Positions 55,053 to 63,772 of a stretch of DNA of 64,000 nt are shown here, piece after piece. Each line of letters opens with the position of its first letter. The stretch's first letter is position 1. The stretch spans positions 62,001 to 126,000 of the forward strand of contig NZ_JACVAE010000001.1 in assembly GCF_014851675.1 (NCBI RefSeq), written 5' to 3'. Both the position numbers and the translations under genes were made by a program. A model generated the notes under the pieces. The model was not told where the DNA came from, ran no database searches, and was given only the letters and a program-made list of their open reading frames with translations. This DNA comes from Rhizobium sp. ARZ01 (GTDB lineage Bacteria; Pseudomonadota; Alphaproteobacteria; Rhizobiales; Rhizobiaceae).

Positions 55053-56408
55053 TCATCTCCGATGTGTGATGTCGGGAAGGAAGAGGTGGGGTTGCAGAAC
55101 GCCTGGGGGCAGGCGAATTTCGGGTGGAGCCCACGAGAGCCGTCTTGCCCGCATGAATTCCACGACAAGGCCCAGCGTTGCAAGGATTTGCAACAGGCTC
55201 GCGGCCGTGAAGACTTGAGGAGCATGAAGGAGCAGCGCCAGGGCCGACACGCCTACGGTGATGATGTAAAGGCCGAACCACCACGCGGCTCTACGTTCGT
55301 TGACGAGATCCTGAACGCGTGGCACCGCGGTCTTGCCGAGGACAGGCCCGTAGCATTCCATCCAGGTCAGGAAAGGAACGATCTTGTAGAGCTGGCCGAG
55401 GCCAAGGGAAGTAAGCCATCCCATGGCGACCAGATAGACTAGCGCGCCGGCATTTTCCTCAAGCGTGCCTGCGAGGACGAACGCTGCAAAGACCGCAGCC
55501 GACAACAGGAGAAAGGCAACCGCGGCAAGGCTGATCAGCGTGTTGAGTTCGGCGACTTTGCGCCGGCGTTGCCGGAAAATGTTTACGACATCATACACAT
55601 AGAAGCCCAGCCCGACGAAGGACACGACCGCCGCGCCGTAGAGCGGCCAGGACTTTTGTGCCTCGAACCCGGTCAGCACGGTCTCGATGGCCACGAGCAG
55701 CAGGGCTACCGCCCCTGCGCCAAAGACCAATCGGGTTGTCGGGCGATCACGTTCGGGAGACAGCAGGAACATGGAGAGCAGGCGATACGACACGCCCATG
55801 GCCATGATCGTCATCCAGCCCACCAGTCCGATCGTCGCATGCAGGCCGATGCCGCCGATGAGAAGATTGAGAACGTGCGCGTCGTCCACTAGTCCGGACA
55901 GCCCCGCAGTGAAGCACAGCCCCAGCAACACCGTCAGCCCCATTGCCACCAGCCCGATGGCGACGAAGCGTGCGGGAAGCGTGAGCGGCCGCGCCGACCA
56001 GATCGTCGCGCCGACGCTCGCGGCCAGCGCCGAAAAACCGCCAAAGAGGAGCGCCCCGCCGATCGGCAGGGCGAGCGGGCCTATGGGCAGTCGTCCATTA
56101 AGGCCGAGAAACCCTGCTAGCAAGGTCAACAAGCCGAAAATGATAATGATCAATGCCGGCAGCGCTAGAAACGGCGCCTTGAGCGGTTTGGAAACAAGCA
56201 CCGGCACGAACTGTAGGAGCGCGCCGGAAAACAGTAGTCCGAGCCAGCCGATCGCGATCAGGTGAACGATGACCAGCGTTTCCGGGGCCTCGACGGGCAA
56301 CACCGGGAAACCGAAGCCCGCGGCCAGCAGGATCTGGCCGGCGAGCAGGAAGACCAGTGCTGCAGCGAAATAGGACATCGTCCATCTGGAAAGCGTGGCA
56401 CCGGGCAT
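55053..56408 (-). CDS. Polytopic NnrS-like / heme-copper-oxidase-subunit-I-like membrane protein
   Basis: A 451-residue inner-membrane protein with about twelve spans. It resembles NnrS and subunit I of heme-copper oxidases in general pattern: His residues in [20 protein letters not shown] and [23 protein letters not shown] could bind heme, and [20 protein letters not shown] lies near the C-terminus. The full oxidase ligand set is not seen, so it is probably not a terminal oxidase. NnrS-type proteins lower the damage nitric oxide does to Fe-S metabolism. Start 56408 follows GAGGTG. It stands between two DUF2249 genes in one operon. Confidence 0.75.
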   Translation of the reverse strand: MPGATLSRWTMSYFAAALVFLLAGQILLAAGFGFPVLPVEAPETLVIVHLIAIGWLGLLFSGALLQFVPVLVSKPLKAPFLALPALIIIIFGLLTLLAGFLGLNGRLPIGPLALPIGGALLFGGFSALAASVGATIWSARPLTLPARFVAIGLVAMGLTVLLGLCFTAGLSGLVDDAHVLNLLIGGIGLHATIGLVGWMTIMAMGVSYRLLSMFLLSPERDRPTTRLVFGAGAVALLLVAIETVLTGFEAQKSWPLYGAAVVSFVGLGFYVYDVVNIFRQRRRKVAELNTLISLAAVAFLLLSAAVFAAFVLAGTLEENAGALVYLVAMGWLTSLGLGQLYKIVPFLTWMECYGPVLGKTAVPRVQDLVNERRAAWWFGLYIITVGVSALALLLHAPQVFTAASLLQILATLGLVVEFMRARRLSWAPPEIRLPPGVLQPHLFLPDITHRR

Positions 56409-56443
56409 TTCGTCACCTCGTCAGTGCAAGGTCGGATTCTGGC

Positions 56444-56716
56444 TCAATGTCCGCAGCTGCATTCGCAGCCGGAACTCTTGTAGCGCTGGATTTCCACCCG
56501 CCAGACTTCCGGGCCTTGTTCAAGATACTCCCACTGGAACTGCTCAGGATAGCGCGTCTCGATCTGGTAGTGGAGCGGGCGCGGGTCGTGATCGCTCGTC
56601 ACATGCATTTTGCCGCCGGGCGCAAGCGCCGTCAGCACCCCGAAAATCTTCGGATGACGCTCCGGCGGGGCGATCGTCCTGACATCGATCAACGGTATGT
56701 TTTCGGAATTTGACAT
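56444..56716 (-). CDS. Single DUF2249 protein with Cys-rich tail
   Basis: A 90-residue protein: DUF2249 domain (about residues 8-80; IDVRTIAPPERHPKIFGVLTAL, MHVTSDHDPRPLHYQIETRYP) and a C-terminal tail KSSGCECSCGH that could bind a metal or carry a redox pair. The frame opens at 56746; I use ATG 56716, the start nearest the conserved domain. It is the first gene of the operon with the NnrS-like, tandem-DUF2249 and DUF59 genes (35-base gap). Its promoter region, with an FNR-family box, is shared with hemN. Confidence 0.8.
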   Translation of the reverse strand: MSNSENIPLIDVRTIAPPERHPKIFGVLTALAPGGKMHVTSDHDPRPLHYQIETRYPEQFQWEYLEQGPEVWRVEIQRYKSSGCECSCGH

Positions 56717-56808
56717 GTTGTTTTCCATTGGCCCCGTCGAGTTCATCAGGCGACTGGGGCTGACACCGCCCGACCCTGAAACCTTAGTGCCGCACCGCCC
56801 GCTTCAAT

Positions 56809-56822
56809 TTGTCGCCGGGCAA
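56809..56822. promoter_or_regulatory. FNR/NnrR-family box between DUF2249 operon and hemN
   Basis: TTGTCGCCGGGCAA is TTG-N8-CAA, the FNR-superfamily half-site spacing. It lies about 95-100 bases from the DUF2249 start on the left and 105-110 from hemN on the right, so it could switch on either gene in low oxygen or nitric oxide. NnrR- and FixK-type regulators use such boxes in rhizobia. Confidence 0.5.
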
Positions 56823-56925
56823 ACAATAGTCAAAAACCGGCTCTGCGCATTTGCGATTCATCAAAGACGGGGCGAGGTCGCCCTCATAGGGTCGCTTCCA
56901 AGATCACAAGGAGCAGGGAAGTCCG

Positions 56926-58278
56926 ATGTCCCAAGCAATCATGGAAAAATACGGCGAAGCGAGATTGCCGCGCTACACCAGCTACCCGACCGCGCCGCAC
57001 TTCGCGCCGCTGCCGGACAAATCGGTTTATCCCGAGTGGATTGCGGCCATCCCGCGCGACGAGCAGACGTCGGTCTATCTGCACATCCCCTTCTGTCGAT
57101 CGATGTGCTGGTACTGCGGCTGCCACACCACGATCACCGAACGCGACCGGCCGATCCTCGACTATCTTGACGTTCTTCACCAGGAGATCGAGCTCGTGGC
57201 GAAGGCGAGGGGCGCTTCGTTCAACGTCAAAGAAATCCACTTTGGCGGCGGCACGCCGACGATCATCCAGCCGGGCGAATTCGTCTCGCTCATGGATGCC
57301 ATGAAAAGTAGGCTGGGTTTCTCCGACCAGGTAAATACCGCCGTCGAGATCGACCCGCGCACCTTGACCGCCGAGATGGCCGCAGCCCTCGGAAAATCCG
57401 GCGTCACGCGCGCAAGCCTCGGCGTGCAGAGCTTCGATCCGGTCGTCCAGAAGGCGATCAACCGGATTCAAAGCGTCGAGACCACCAGCCTTGCGGTAGA
57501 AAACCTCCGGAATGCCGGCGTATCCGCCCTGAACTTCGACCTGATCTACGGCCTGCCATTTCAGACGGTCGAATCCTGCGTGGCAACCGTCGAGGCTGCG
57601 GTCACGATGCGCCCGGACCGCCTTGCCGTGTTCGGCTATGCTCATATCCCGACCTTCAAAAAGCACCAGCGCATGATCGACGAGGCAGCGCTTCCCGATG
57701 CCGCACAGCGAAGCGCACAGGCTGAAGCAATCGCAGAAGCGCTCGTTGCCGCAGGCTATGAGCGTATAGGGCTGGACCACTTTGCCCTGCCGGAGGACGA
57801 ACTTGCGCTTGCTCAGCGGGCTGGCCGCCTGCACCGCAATTTCCAGGGTTACACTACCGACAACTGCACGACGCTTGTCGGCCTCGGCGCCTCGTCGATC
57901 GGAAAGTATGCGCAGGGCTATATCCAGAACGAAGTGCCGCCGGGGCTTTATGCCGGCCGGATCGCCAGCGGAGAGCTTGCAGCCGCCAAAGGTTACAGCC
58001 TGACAGCGGAGGACCGGTTCCGGGCCGAATTGATCGAGCGGGTGATGTGCGATTTCGCCGTGGACGTCGCGGCGATCGCATCCCGGCACGGATTTGAAGC
58101 GCAGACCGTGCTTACCGGCAATGCCATGCTCGATGAACTCCAGCGGGACGGGCTGATCGAGATCGGTGGCGGTGTCGTCCGGGTGGAGGATCGTTATCGC
58201 TTCATCGTCCGCTCCGTCGCGGCCGCTTTCGACGCCTATCTTGGCAAGAGCGCGCGCACCTTCAGCAAGGCTGCCTGA
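56926..58278 (+). CDS. hemN: Oxygen-independent coproporphyrinogen III oxidase HemN
   Basis: A 450-residue radical-SAM enzyme that decarboxylates coproporphyrinogen III to protoporphyrinogen IX without oxygen. The cluster motif is Cys57-x3-Cys61-x2-Cys64 (CRSMCWYCGC), with the SAM-binding GGGTPT near residue 110. AAGGAGCAGGG precedes ATG 56926. It supplies heme for cytochromes NapB, NapC, NorB and NorC under low oxygen. It is followed by a strong terminator. The C-terminal coding end is repeated in diverged form downstream (58395 onward). Confidence 0.95.
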   Translation: MSQAIMEKYGEARLPRYTSYPTAPHFAPLPDKSVYPEWIAAIPRDEQTSVYLHIPFCRSMCWYCGCHTTITERDRPILDYLDVLHQEIELVAKARGASFNVKEIHFGGGTPTIIQPGEFVSLMDAMKSRLGFSDQVNTAVEIDPRTLTAEMAAALGKSGVTRASLGVQSFDPVVQKAINRIQSVETTSLAVENLRNAGVSALNFDLIYGLPFQTVESCVATVEAAVTMRPDRLAVFGYAHIPTFKKHQRMIDEAALPDAAQRSAQAEAIAEALVAAGYERIGLDHFALPEDELALAQRAGRLHRNFQGYTTDNCTTLVGLGASSIGKYAQGYIQNEVPPGLYAGRIASGELAAAKGYSLTAEDRFRAELIERVMCDFAVDVAAIASRHGFEAQTVLTGNAMLDELQRDGLIEIGGGVVRVEDRYRFIVRSVAAAFDAYLGKSARTFSKAA

Positions 58279-58372
58279 CCATCCCGTCGCAGTAGAGCCG
58301 CAGTAAAAAAGAGAAGGCCCAGCATTCCACCGATGCTGGGCCTTCAGTGCGATGAATGCTCAAATGGACCCC
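58225..58372 (+). repeat. hemN 3' end plus terminator, copy 1 of a tandem duplication
   Basis: This stretch covers the last 17 or so hemN codons, the stop, the A-rich stretch, the terminator hairpin and about 25 bases after it. A diverged copy follows at 58395. The order of the blocks is the same in both, so it is a direct repeat. Confidence 0.8.
58313..58345 (+). terminator. Terminator after hemN (copy 1)
   Basis: GAAGGCCCAGCA (58313-58324) pairs with TGCTGGGCCTTC (58334-58345) around TTCCACCGA, preceded by AAAAAA. It also faces the norD end from the right. Confidence 0.85.
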
Positions 58373-58394
58373 CACTTGCGCATTACGTGGCGAC

Positions 58395-58532
58395 GCTTTC
58401 GATGCGTATCTTGGCAAGAGCGGCGCACTTTCAGCAACGCTGCCTAACCATCCCGCAGCATTAAAAATGAGAAGGCCCAGCGTTCCGCCGATGCTGGGCC
58501 TTCAGTGCGATAAATGCTCAGATGGATCCCAC
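58395..58532 (+). repeat. Diverged second copy of hemN 3' end and terminator
   Basis: The coding tail FDAYLGKSG is recognisable in the plus-strand frame, followed by a shifted and point-mutated end and the same hairpin. Short deletions and substitutions separate the copies, so the duplication is not recent. It has no start codon or gene of its own. Confidence 0.8.
58471..58503. terminator. Terminator hairpin, copy 2
   Basis: GAAGGCCCAGC (58471-58481) pairs with GCTGGGCCTTC (58493-58503). It lies 67 bases from the norD stop on the opposite strand and may end nor transcription as well. Confidence 0.75.
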
Positions 58533-58570
58533 CTAAGCATCCTCGCTTGCTTCGCGGATTCTTGGTCCCC

Positions 58571-60469
58571 CTAAACCGTCAACCCGCGATAGATCGTTGG
58601 CAGCGCCACCGGAAGCTTCGATATGTCACTGACGAGCGCGAAGCCGTTCCGACCAAACAGGGTCGGAAGGTAGTTGTTGGCATCGCGATCGATGGTGACT
58701 GCAAACACGCTGGTGCCTGCCCGACGTGCCTCCTGCACGGCCCGGCGCGTGTCCTCCAGTGCAAACCGCCCTTCGTAGTGATCGATGTCGTTCGGCTTGC
58801 CGTCCGTCAGCACGAGCAGGAGCTTCTTCCGGCTCGGCTGCTTCTGCAGTTCCGCCGCCGCATGCCGGACCGCTGCGCCCATCCGGGTGTAGTAGCCCGG
58901 TTTCAGGCCGGCGATGCGATCTTCGATCGTGCCGTTGATCGTTTCGCCGAACCCCTTGATCGTCTCGATGCGCACCCAGGAGCGACGCCTGGAAGTGAAG
59001 GTGAGAATGGAGTGCGTGCTTCCGCATGCCGCAAGCCCATGCGCAAGCACGAGCAGGGCCTCTTTCTCAACATCGAGGACACGGCGGTTGTCCACCCATG
59101 CGTCCGTCGAGAGCGAGACGTCGACAAGGATCGTCGTCGCCAGATCCGGTGCGACGGGCCGGCTCATCAGATGGATCCGGTCGCTGCCCTGGCCACCGGC
59201 GACGAGATCGGCGCGGGACCTTATGACGGCGTCGAGATCCAGCTCGGATCCGTCCAACTGCGCCTTGAGAAGTTCATGGCGGGGGCGCAGCACTTCGAAC
59301 TGGCGCCGTACTTTGCGTACGAGCGCCCGCGTCTCGTCATTGGGCTCGCTTCTTTCCCCAAGGGTCGTTGCCGGGACAGCCAGAACGCGCGTATACTTCT
59401 CGAGGTAAGTGCCCTTGCGGTAGTCCCATTCGGGATAACTGACCTCGGCGGCGATGGTGGACAGGTCGACCATCTCCGGCGGCAGATCGAGATCGAAGCG
59501 GAACTTCGACGAGGGGCGCTCCTTGCGTTGGCCAAGCTTCATCTCGTCGAGGTCGTCCGCAGCCTTGCTGTCGCTTTCCTCGCTGTCGTCCGTCGGGCGA
59601 TCGACATTGACCATCTCGGCCATTGCCAGGATCTTCTCGAAGCGGTTGAGGATGAAGGGGCTGCGCTCGGACTTACGCTCCTCCTCGCTCTGCCGCATTG
59701 CCAGGTAGCGGGCGTTGCCCTGCATTGCCTGGCTCTCCGGGCCATCCCGGCCGACATCTTCGATTTTCGTCGCCGTTTCCGCCCTGACGTGAAACTCCGG
59801 CCAGAGCGGCACGCCCATCATCGGCTGGTAGCCGGCTGGTGCGTGACGGGGGAAGATCGCTGGTGGAGTGCCATCGGCTACCCCAGCTCCTTTGCGCAGC
59901 AAACCGAGTATCCTGTTCTCTACCAGTTGCTCCACTGCCGGAAGGATGCCGCGAGCCCGTTCCGTCAGGATCGCAGCGCACAGGCGCCGGTAAATCGGCT
60001 GCAGTCCGGGCAAAGTGTCGAGTACGCTCGCAACCATCGTCTGCGTTGCCTCGATCCGTTGGAGATCGCGTCGCAGCGGGTCCGAGTCGTCTGGCTCGTT
60101 CAGCTCCATCGCAGCCATTGCGGCAGCGAGCCAGATATAGAGATCCCGGTTCAGCTGTCCGTCGGGAAAGAGGTCGATCACCGGTGGCAGCATGGCCGTG
60201 GCAAGATCGCGGGAAGCCCCCGCGACCTTCTCCTCGCCCAATCCCACCAGCTGTCTTATCCGCAGGCGATGACGCGACGTGCGCGCATGCGCCGGTGTCA
60301 ATTGTACCGCTGACTCTCCGCCGAAACCCCTGAAGCAAGTGGGGAGAATCGGCTTGAGCTCGTCAAAGGAGACGGCGTGGTCGGGATAGCGGGGCATGCT
60401 CGCTGTCGTTCCGACGAGCCGGTGCCAGAACTTGCCGACCGTTTCCTCCAGTTCGAGAAAGTCGAGCAT
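58571..60469 (-). CDS. norD: NorD, nitric oxide reductase activation protein (VWA domain)
   Basis: A 632-residue cytosolic protein required to make active NorCB. The last 200 residues form a von Willebrand A domain with the metal site DVSLSTDAW and ILVLTDGKPNDIDHYEG. The N-terminal half is helical and charged. Length is normal for NorD. It works with the MoxR-type ATPase NorQ, 11 bases upstream, probably in metal insertion. It is the last gene of norEFCBQD. Confidence 0.95.
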   Translation of the reverse strand: MLDFLELEETVGKFWHRLVGTTASMPRYPDHAVSFDELKPILPTCFRGFGGESAVQLTPAHARTSRHRLRIRQLVGLGEEKVAGASRDLATAMLPPVIDLFPDGQLNRDLYIWLAAAMAAMELNEPDDSDPLRRDLQRIEATQTMVASVLDTLPGLQPIYRRLCAAILTERARGILPAVEQLVENRILGLLRKGAGVADGTPPAIFPRHAPAGYQPMMGVPLWPEFHVRAETATKIEDVGRDGPESQAMQGNARYLAMRQSEEERKSERSPFILNRFEKILAMAEMVNVDRPTDDSEESDSKAADDLDEMKLGQRKERPSSKFRFDLDLPPEMVDLSTIAAEVSYPEWDYRKGTYLEKYTRVLAVPATTLGERSEPNDETRALVRKVRRQFEVLRPRHELLKAQLDGSELDLDAVIRSRADLVAGGQGSDRIHLMSRPVAPDLATTILVDVSLSTDAWVDNRRVLDVEKEALLVLAHGLAACGSTHSILTFTSRRRSWVRIETIKGFGETINGTIEDRIAGLKPGYYTRMGAAVRHAAAELQKQPSRKKLLLVLTDGKPNDIDHYEGRFALEDTRRAVQEARRAGTSVFAVTIDRDANNYLPTLFGRNGFALVSDISKLPVALPTIYRGLTV

Positions 60470-60480
60470 GATCGGGGCCC

Positions 60481-61293
60481 TCAGTTGATGACGGCGTTGG
60501 CGACTTCAACCAGCGCGGCTCGGATGTCCGGCTCGTCGGTGAGCGGCTCAATCAGCGCTGCCAGAACGGCTTCCTTGGGCGGCATGCCGCTGTCGATGAG
60601 GGCCGCGCAGTAGACGAGCAGGCGTGTCGACACGCCTTCCTCGAGATCGTGGCCCTTCATCGCCCGCAGCCGGTGTGCCAGGCTGACCAGCGGCGCGACC
60701 TTGGCAGCGTCGAGCCCGCTTTCGGTCGCAACGACGGCAATCTCCTGTTCACGCGGCAGGAAGTCGAATTCGATCGCGACGAAGCGCTGCTTCGTCGAAG
60801 GCTTCAGCGCCTTGAGGATGTTTTGATAGCCGGGATTGTAGGAGACGACGAGCATGAAGCCTTGAGGGGCTTCAAGTGTCTCTCCGGTTCGCTCCAGTGG
60901 CAGGATCCGGCGATCGTCGGTGAGCGGGTGCAGAACGACGGCTACGTCCTTGCGCGCTTCCACGATCTCGTCGAGGTAGCAGACACCGCCGTTACGCACG
61001 GCTCTCGTCAGTGGACCGTCGACCCAGACCGTGTCGCCGCCCTTCAGGAGATAGCGGCCGGTCAGGTCGGCCGCGGCGAGGTCGTCATGGCACGAGACGG
61101 TCGTCAGCGGCAGGCCGAGGCGGGCGGCCATGTGGCTGACGAAGCGGGTCTTGCCGCATCCGGTCGGCCCCTTCAGGAGCAGCGGCAGCTGACGCACCAG
61201 TGCCGTCTCGAACAGGTTGCATTCATTGCCCTGCGGCACATACGGCGGGATATCTGCCTGGTTGCGCACGGGAGTGGGCTTGAGGAGGTTCAT
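60481..61293 (-). CDS. norQ: NorQ, MoxR-type AAA+ ATPase
   Basis: A 270-residue ATPase: Walker A GPTGCGKTRF, Walker B VCYLDEIVEA, sensor region VVSYNPGYQN. NorQ and NorD act together to insert the non-heme iron in NorB. The frame is open upstream to 61362, but ATG 61293 has AGGAA before it and begins with MNLLKPTPVRNQ. It lies 65 bases after norB. Confidence 0.95.
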   Translation of the reverse strand: MNLLKPTPVRNQADIPPYVPQGNECNLFETALVRQLPLLLKGPTGCGKTRFVSHMAARLGLPLTTVSCHDDLAAADLTGRYLLKGGDTVWVDGPLTRAVRNGGVCYLDEIVEARKDVAVVLHPLTDDRRILPLERTGETLEAPQGFMLVVSYNPGYQNILKALKPSTKQRFVAIEFDFLPREQEIAVVATESGLDAAKVAPLVSLAHRLRAMKGHDLEEGVSTRLLVYCAALIDSGMPPKEAVLAALIEPLTDEPDIRAALVEVANAVIN

Positions 61294-61358
61294 GGCGGAA
61301 TTCCTTAAGAAAAGTAGGGGGGTGAATGCGGCTCCGTCGGGTACGGAGCCGCATTCTC

Positions 61359-62705
61359 TCATTCGGCCGGCTGGATTGCGGAGGAGACGCGGGGATTGCG
61401 CTCCTTGCCCGGCACGAACAAGGCCCAGAGGAACATCAGCGCGGAGATCAGGACGACGACGCCCGATCCGAGCCGGATCCAGTAGAACATGGCGAGTTGG
61501 TCCTGAACGTCCATGTAGCCTTCACCCAGTACCCGCTGCAGGTGGACCTGGAGCACGCCGGCAAAGGTCAGCGCGAAGGTCATGACCGACATGGCGGTGC
61601 ACATGATCCAGAAGCTTGCCATCGACAGCCACTGGTTATACGGCGCGCGGCCGCGGATTTCCGGAACCGCATAGGCCATGATCGCAAGGTTCAGCATCAC
61701 GTAGGCGCCGAAGAAGGCGAGGTGGCCGTGGGCTGCGGTGACCTGCGTGCCGTGGGTGTAGTAGTTCACCGACGACAGCGTGTGCAGGAAGCCCCAGACG
61801 CCGGCACCGAAGAAGGCCATGACCGAGCAACCGATCGACCAGAGGAGGGCGGCACGGTTCGGGTGCTTGCGGCCGGCTTTCCAGGTCATGACGAAGGTGA
61901 ACATGACCATGGTGAAGAACGGCGCGACTTCGAGGGTCGAGAAGAGCGAACCGATCCACTGCCAGTATCCCGGAGCGCCAATCCAGTAGTAGTGGTGGCC
62001 GGTGCCGAGGATGCCCGAGAACAGAGCCAGGCCGACGATGACATAGAGCCACTTCTCGACGACCTCGCGGTCGACACCGGTGAGCTTGATCATCAGGAAG
62101 GCCAGAACCGAAGCCATGATCAGTTCCCACACGCCTTCGACCCAGAGATGGACGACGTACCACCAGTACATCTTGTCGAGCGCGAGGTTCATCGGGTTGT
62201 AGAAGGCGAAAAGGAAGAAGATCGCCACACCCCAGAGCCCGAAGATCAGGATGTTGGTGACCACCGTCTTGCGACCCTTCAGAACGGTCAGCGTGATGTT
62301 GTAGAGGAACATCAGCGCCACGACGACGATGCCGACCTTGATCACGAACGGCTGCTCGAGGAACTCGCGTCCCTCATGGATCTTGAACATGTAGCCGACG
62401 ACGGCGATGGCGGCGGCGACCAGGAAGAGCCAGAACTGCACTATGGCGATCTTCGGGCTGTAGAGCTCGGTCTCGGCTTCTTCGGGAAGCAGGTAGTAGG
62501 TCGCGCCCATGAAGCCCATCAGCAACCAGACGATCAGGGCGTTGGTGTGGATCATGCGCACGATGTTGAACGGCAGCAGCTCGGAGAGTGTGTTCGGCAG
62601 CACGTAGATCGTGCCGGCGAGCACCCCGAACAGGACCTGAGCGAGAAACAGGCCGAGAGCGCCGTAGAAATACAGCATCGCGACCTTCTGGGTTTGATAT
62701 TTCAT
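61359..62705 (-). CDS. norB: Nitric oxide reductase large subunit NorB (cNOR)
   Basis: A 448-residue, twelve-span heme-copper-oxidase-family enzyme that reduces NO to N2O at a heme b3-FeB centre. The ligands are visible: His in RMIHTNAL and HGHLAFFG for heme b, the His in HGHLAFF for heme b3, and His in VVHLWVEG plus the paired HH in TGHHYYWIG for FeB, with the essential Glu in HLWVEG. It is a cytochrome-c type enzyme because it is short and paired with NorC; a fused quinol-type qNOR is ruled out. AAGGAA precedes ATG 62705. Confidence 0.97.
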   Translation of the reverse strand: MKYQTQKVAMLYFYGALGLFLAQVLFGVLAGTIYVLPNTLSELLPFNIVRMIHTNALIVWLLMGFMGATYYLLPEEAETELYSPKIAIVQFWLFLVAAAIAVVGYMFKIHEGREFLEQPFVIKVGIVVVALMFLYNITLTVLKGRKTVVTNILIFGLWGVAIFFLFAFYNPMNLALDKMYWWYVVHLWVEGVWELIMASVLAFLMIKLTGVDREVVEKWLYVIVGLALFSGILGTGHHYYWIGAPGYWQWIGSLFSTLEVAPFFTMVMFTFVMTWKAGRKHPNRAALLWSIGCSVMAFFGAGVWGFLHTLSSVNYYTHGTQVTAAHGHLAFFGAYVMLNLAIMAYAVPEIRGRAPYNQWLSMASFWIMCTAMSVMTFALTFAGVLQVHLQRVLGEGYMDVQDQLAMFYWIRLGSGVVVLISALMFLWALFVPGKERNPRVSSAIQPAE

Positions 62706-62724
62706 GTGAAGGTTCCTTTCCCGG

Positions 62725-63177
62725 TCAGCCGGCGTCGTTCGGCGGCCACTTCTGCGTCTTGATGCGGCTCGTCCATTCCAGGAAGTCCGCCAGATCGTTC
62801 AGTTCCTGCTCGGTGAGATTGAATTGCGGCATCTGGCGCCGCCCCTCGATGCCGGTTGGCTGTGCAGCCATCCAGCCCTTGAGCGTTTCGCGAGCGCCCT
62901 CTGGATCGGACTCACCGCCCCAGCGCTTCCAGACATTGCCGAGTTCAGGCGCAAAATAGGCGCCTTCGCCGAGCAGCGTATGGCAGTTGATACAGGAGTT
63001 CTTCTCCCAGATATGCTTGCCGCGTCCGACGGAGTCCGTCAGCGTCGACTCATCGGTGGACGTGGTGCGGATGTAGAAGTGACTATGGGCAGTGAGCCCG
63101 ATGAATATTGCGAAAAAGAAGGCCGAGCCGCCGTAGAAGACGTTTCGGGCTCCTGTCTTTGTAAGGCGTTCCGCCAT
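62725..63177 (-). CDS. norC: Nitric oxide reductase small subunit NorC (cytochrome c)
   Basis: A 150-residue membrane-anchored monoheme cytochrome: one N-terminal span (VFYGGSAFFFAIFIGLTAHS), heme motif CINCHTLLGEGAYFAPEL, and an axial Met in RRQMPQFNLTEQEL. It delivers electrons to NorB. It lies 19 bases before norB and 298 bases after norF; an FNR-family box is found in that gap, so norC probably has its own promoter. Confidence 0.97.
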   Translation of the reverse strand: MAERLTKTGARNVFYGGSAFFFAIFIGLTAHSHFYIRTTSTDESTLTDSVGRGKHIWEKNSCINCHTLLGEGAYFAPELGNVWKRWGGESDPEGARETLKGWMAAQPTGIEGRRQMPQFNLTEQELNDLADFLEWTSRIKTQKWPPNDAG

Positions 63178-63306
63178 TCCGAGGTCCCCTTGAATTGAGC
63201 GGCCGCATCGTCCCGACGCGTCGAGCAGTTGTGCTCGCCGCGCAACCCGGGCGCGACCGGACGCAAACGACCATCAGTTCATTCGGACTTTTCCCGGACA
63301 CCTTCT

Positions 63307-63320
63307 TTGCGATTTGGCAA
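63307..63320. promoter_or_regulatory. FNR/NnrR-family box upstream of norC
   Basis: TTGCGATTTGGCAA is TTG-N8-CAA and close to the TTGCG/CGCAA boxes of NnrR. Its centre is about 137 bases before the norC start, in the 298-base norF-norC gap. The rest of that gap holds no gene. Confidence 0.55.
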
Positions 63321-63475
63321 ACAAGAAAGCGGTGACGGGAGCAGGGTCTGTTGAAGGGGGTGAAATGCGGTCCAGCGCCCCGGCGGGAGGCCGGAACGTG
63401 GCGTCGCGAACCATGTCACGGGACGTCTGCCGGGCTTGCGGTGGCCCCAAAGTCGCGCCGAATCAGGATGGTTTC

Positions 63476-63772
63476 TTAAAGCGTGCCGAGGAAGTTCGCG
63501 GCCGCCGACTTCGCCAGGATTGCGACCATGAATAGGATTGGCCAGGCAAGAAGAGCTGCGGCGAGACCGGGACGAGCGCCGCGAAGGTGCATGAAGTCCA
63601 GGATGATCAAGCGGGCCTTGAAAATCGTCAAGCCAAGAACGGCGATGATGGCGACAAGCGGAAGTGCTTCGTGTTTCCACTGCGCTGAGATCAGGCCGGA
63701 AACGATACCCATCATCAGGATCCAGTTGGTGCTGGCAAACAGCGAAGCGGAGGATTTGGGCTTCATCGTCAT
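63476..63772 (-). CDS. norF: NorF, small membrane protein of the nor operon
   Basis: A 98-residue protein with three predicted spans: NWILMMGIVSGLISAQW, LPLVAIIAVLGLTIFKARLI and LLAWPILFMVAILAKSA. This matches NorF (cytochrome oxidase subunit IV-like). It is needed for full NO reductase activity in other denitrifiers. ATG 63772 overlaps the norE stop by one base (TGATG); an in-frame ATG at 63766 is the alternative. The frame extends further but that product is a shadow. Confidence 0.88.
   Translation of the reverse strand: MTMKPKSSASLFASTNWILMMGIVSGLISAQWKHEALPLVAIIAVLGLTIFKARLIILDFMHLRGARPGLAAALLAWPILFMVAILAKSAAANFLGTL

Noticed and set aside
58514..60313. 599-codon plus-strand open frame antisense to norD
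   Set aside because: No recognisable domain; NorD on the minus strand explains this region.
61326..62762. 478-codon plus-strand open frame antisense to norB
   Set aside because: Charged His/Asp/Glu-rich product typical of the complement of membrane-protein codons; NorB with all its ligands is on the other strand.
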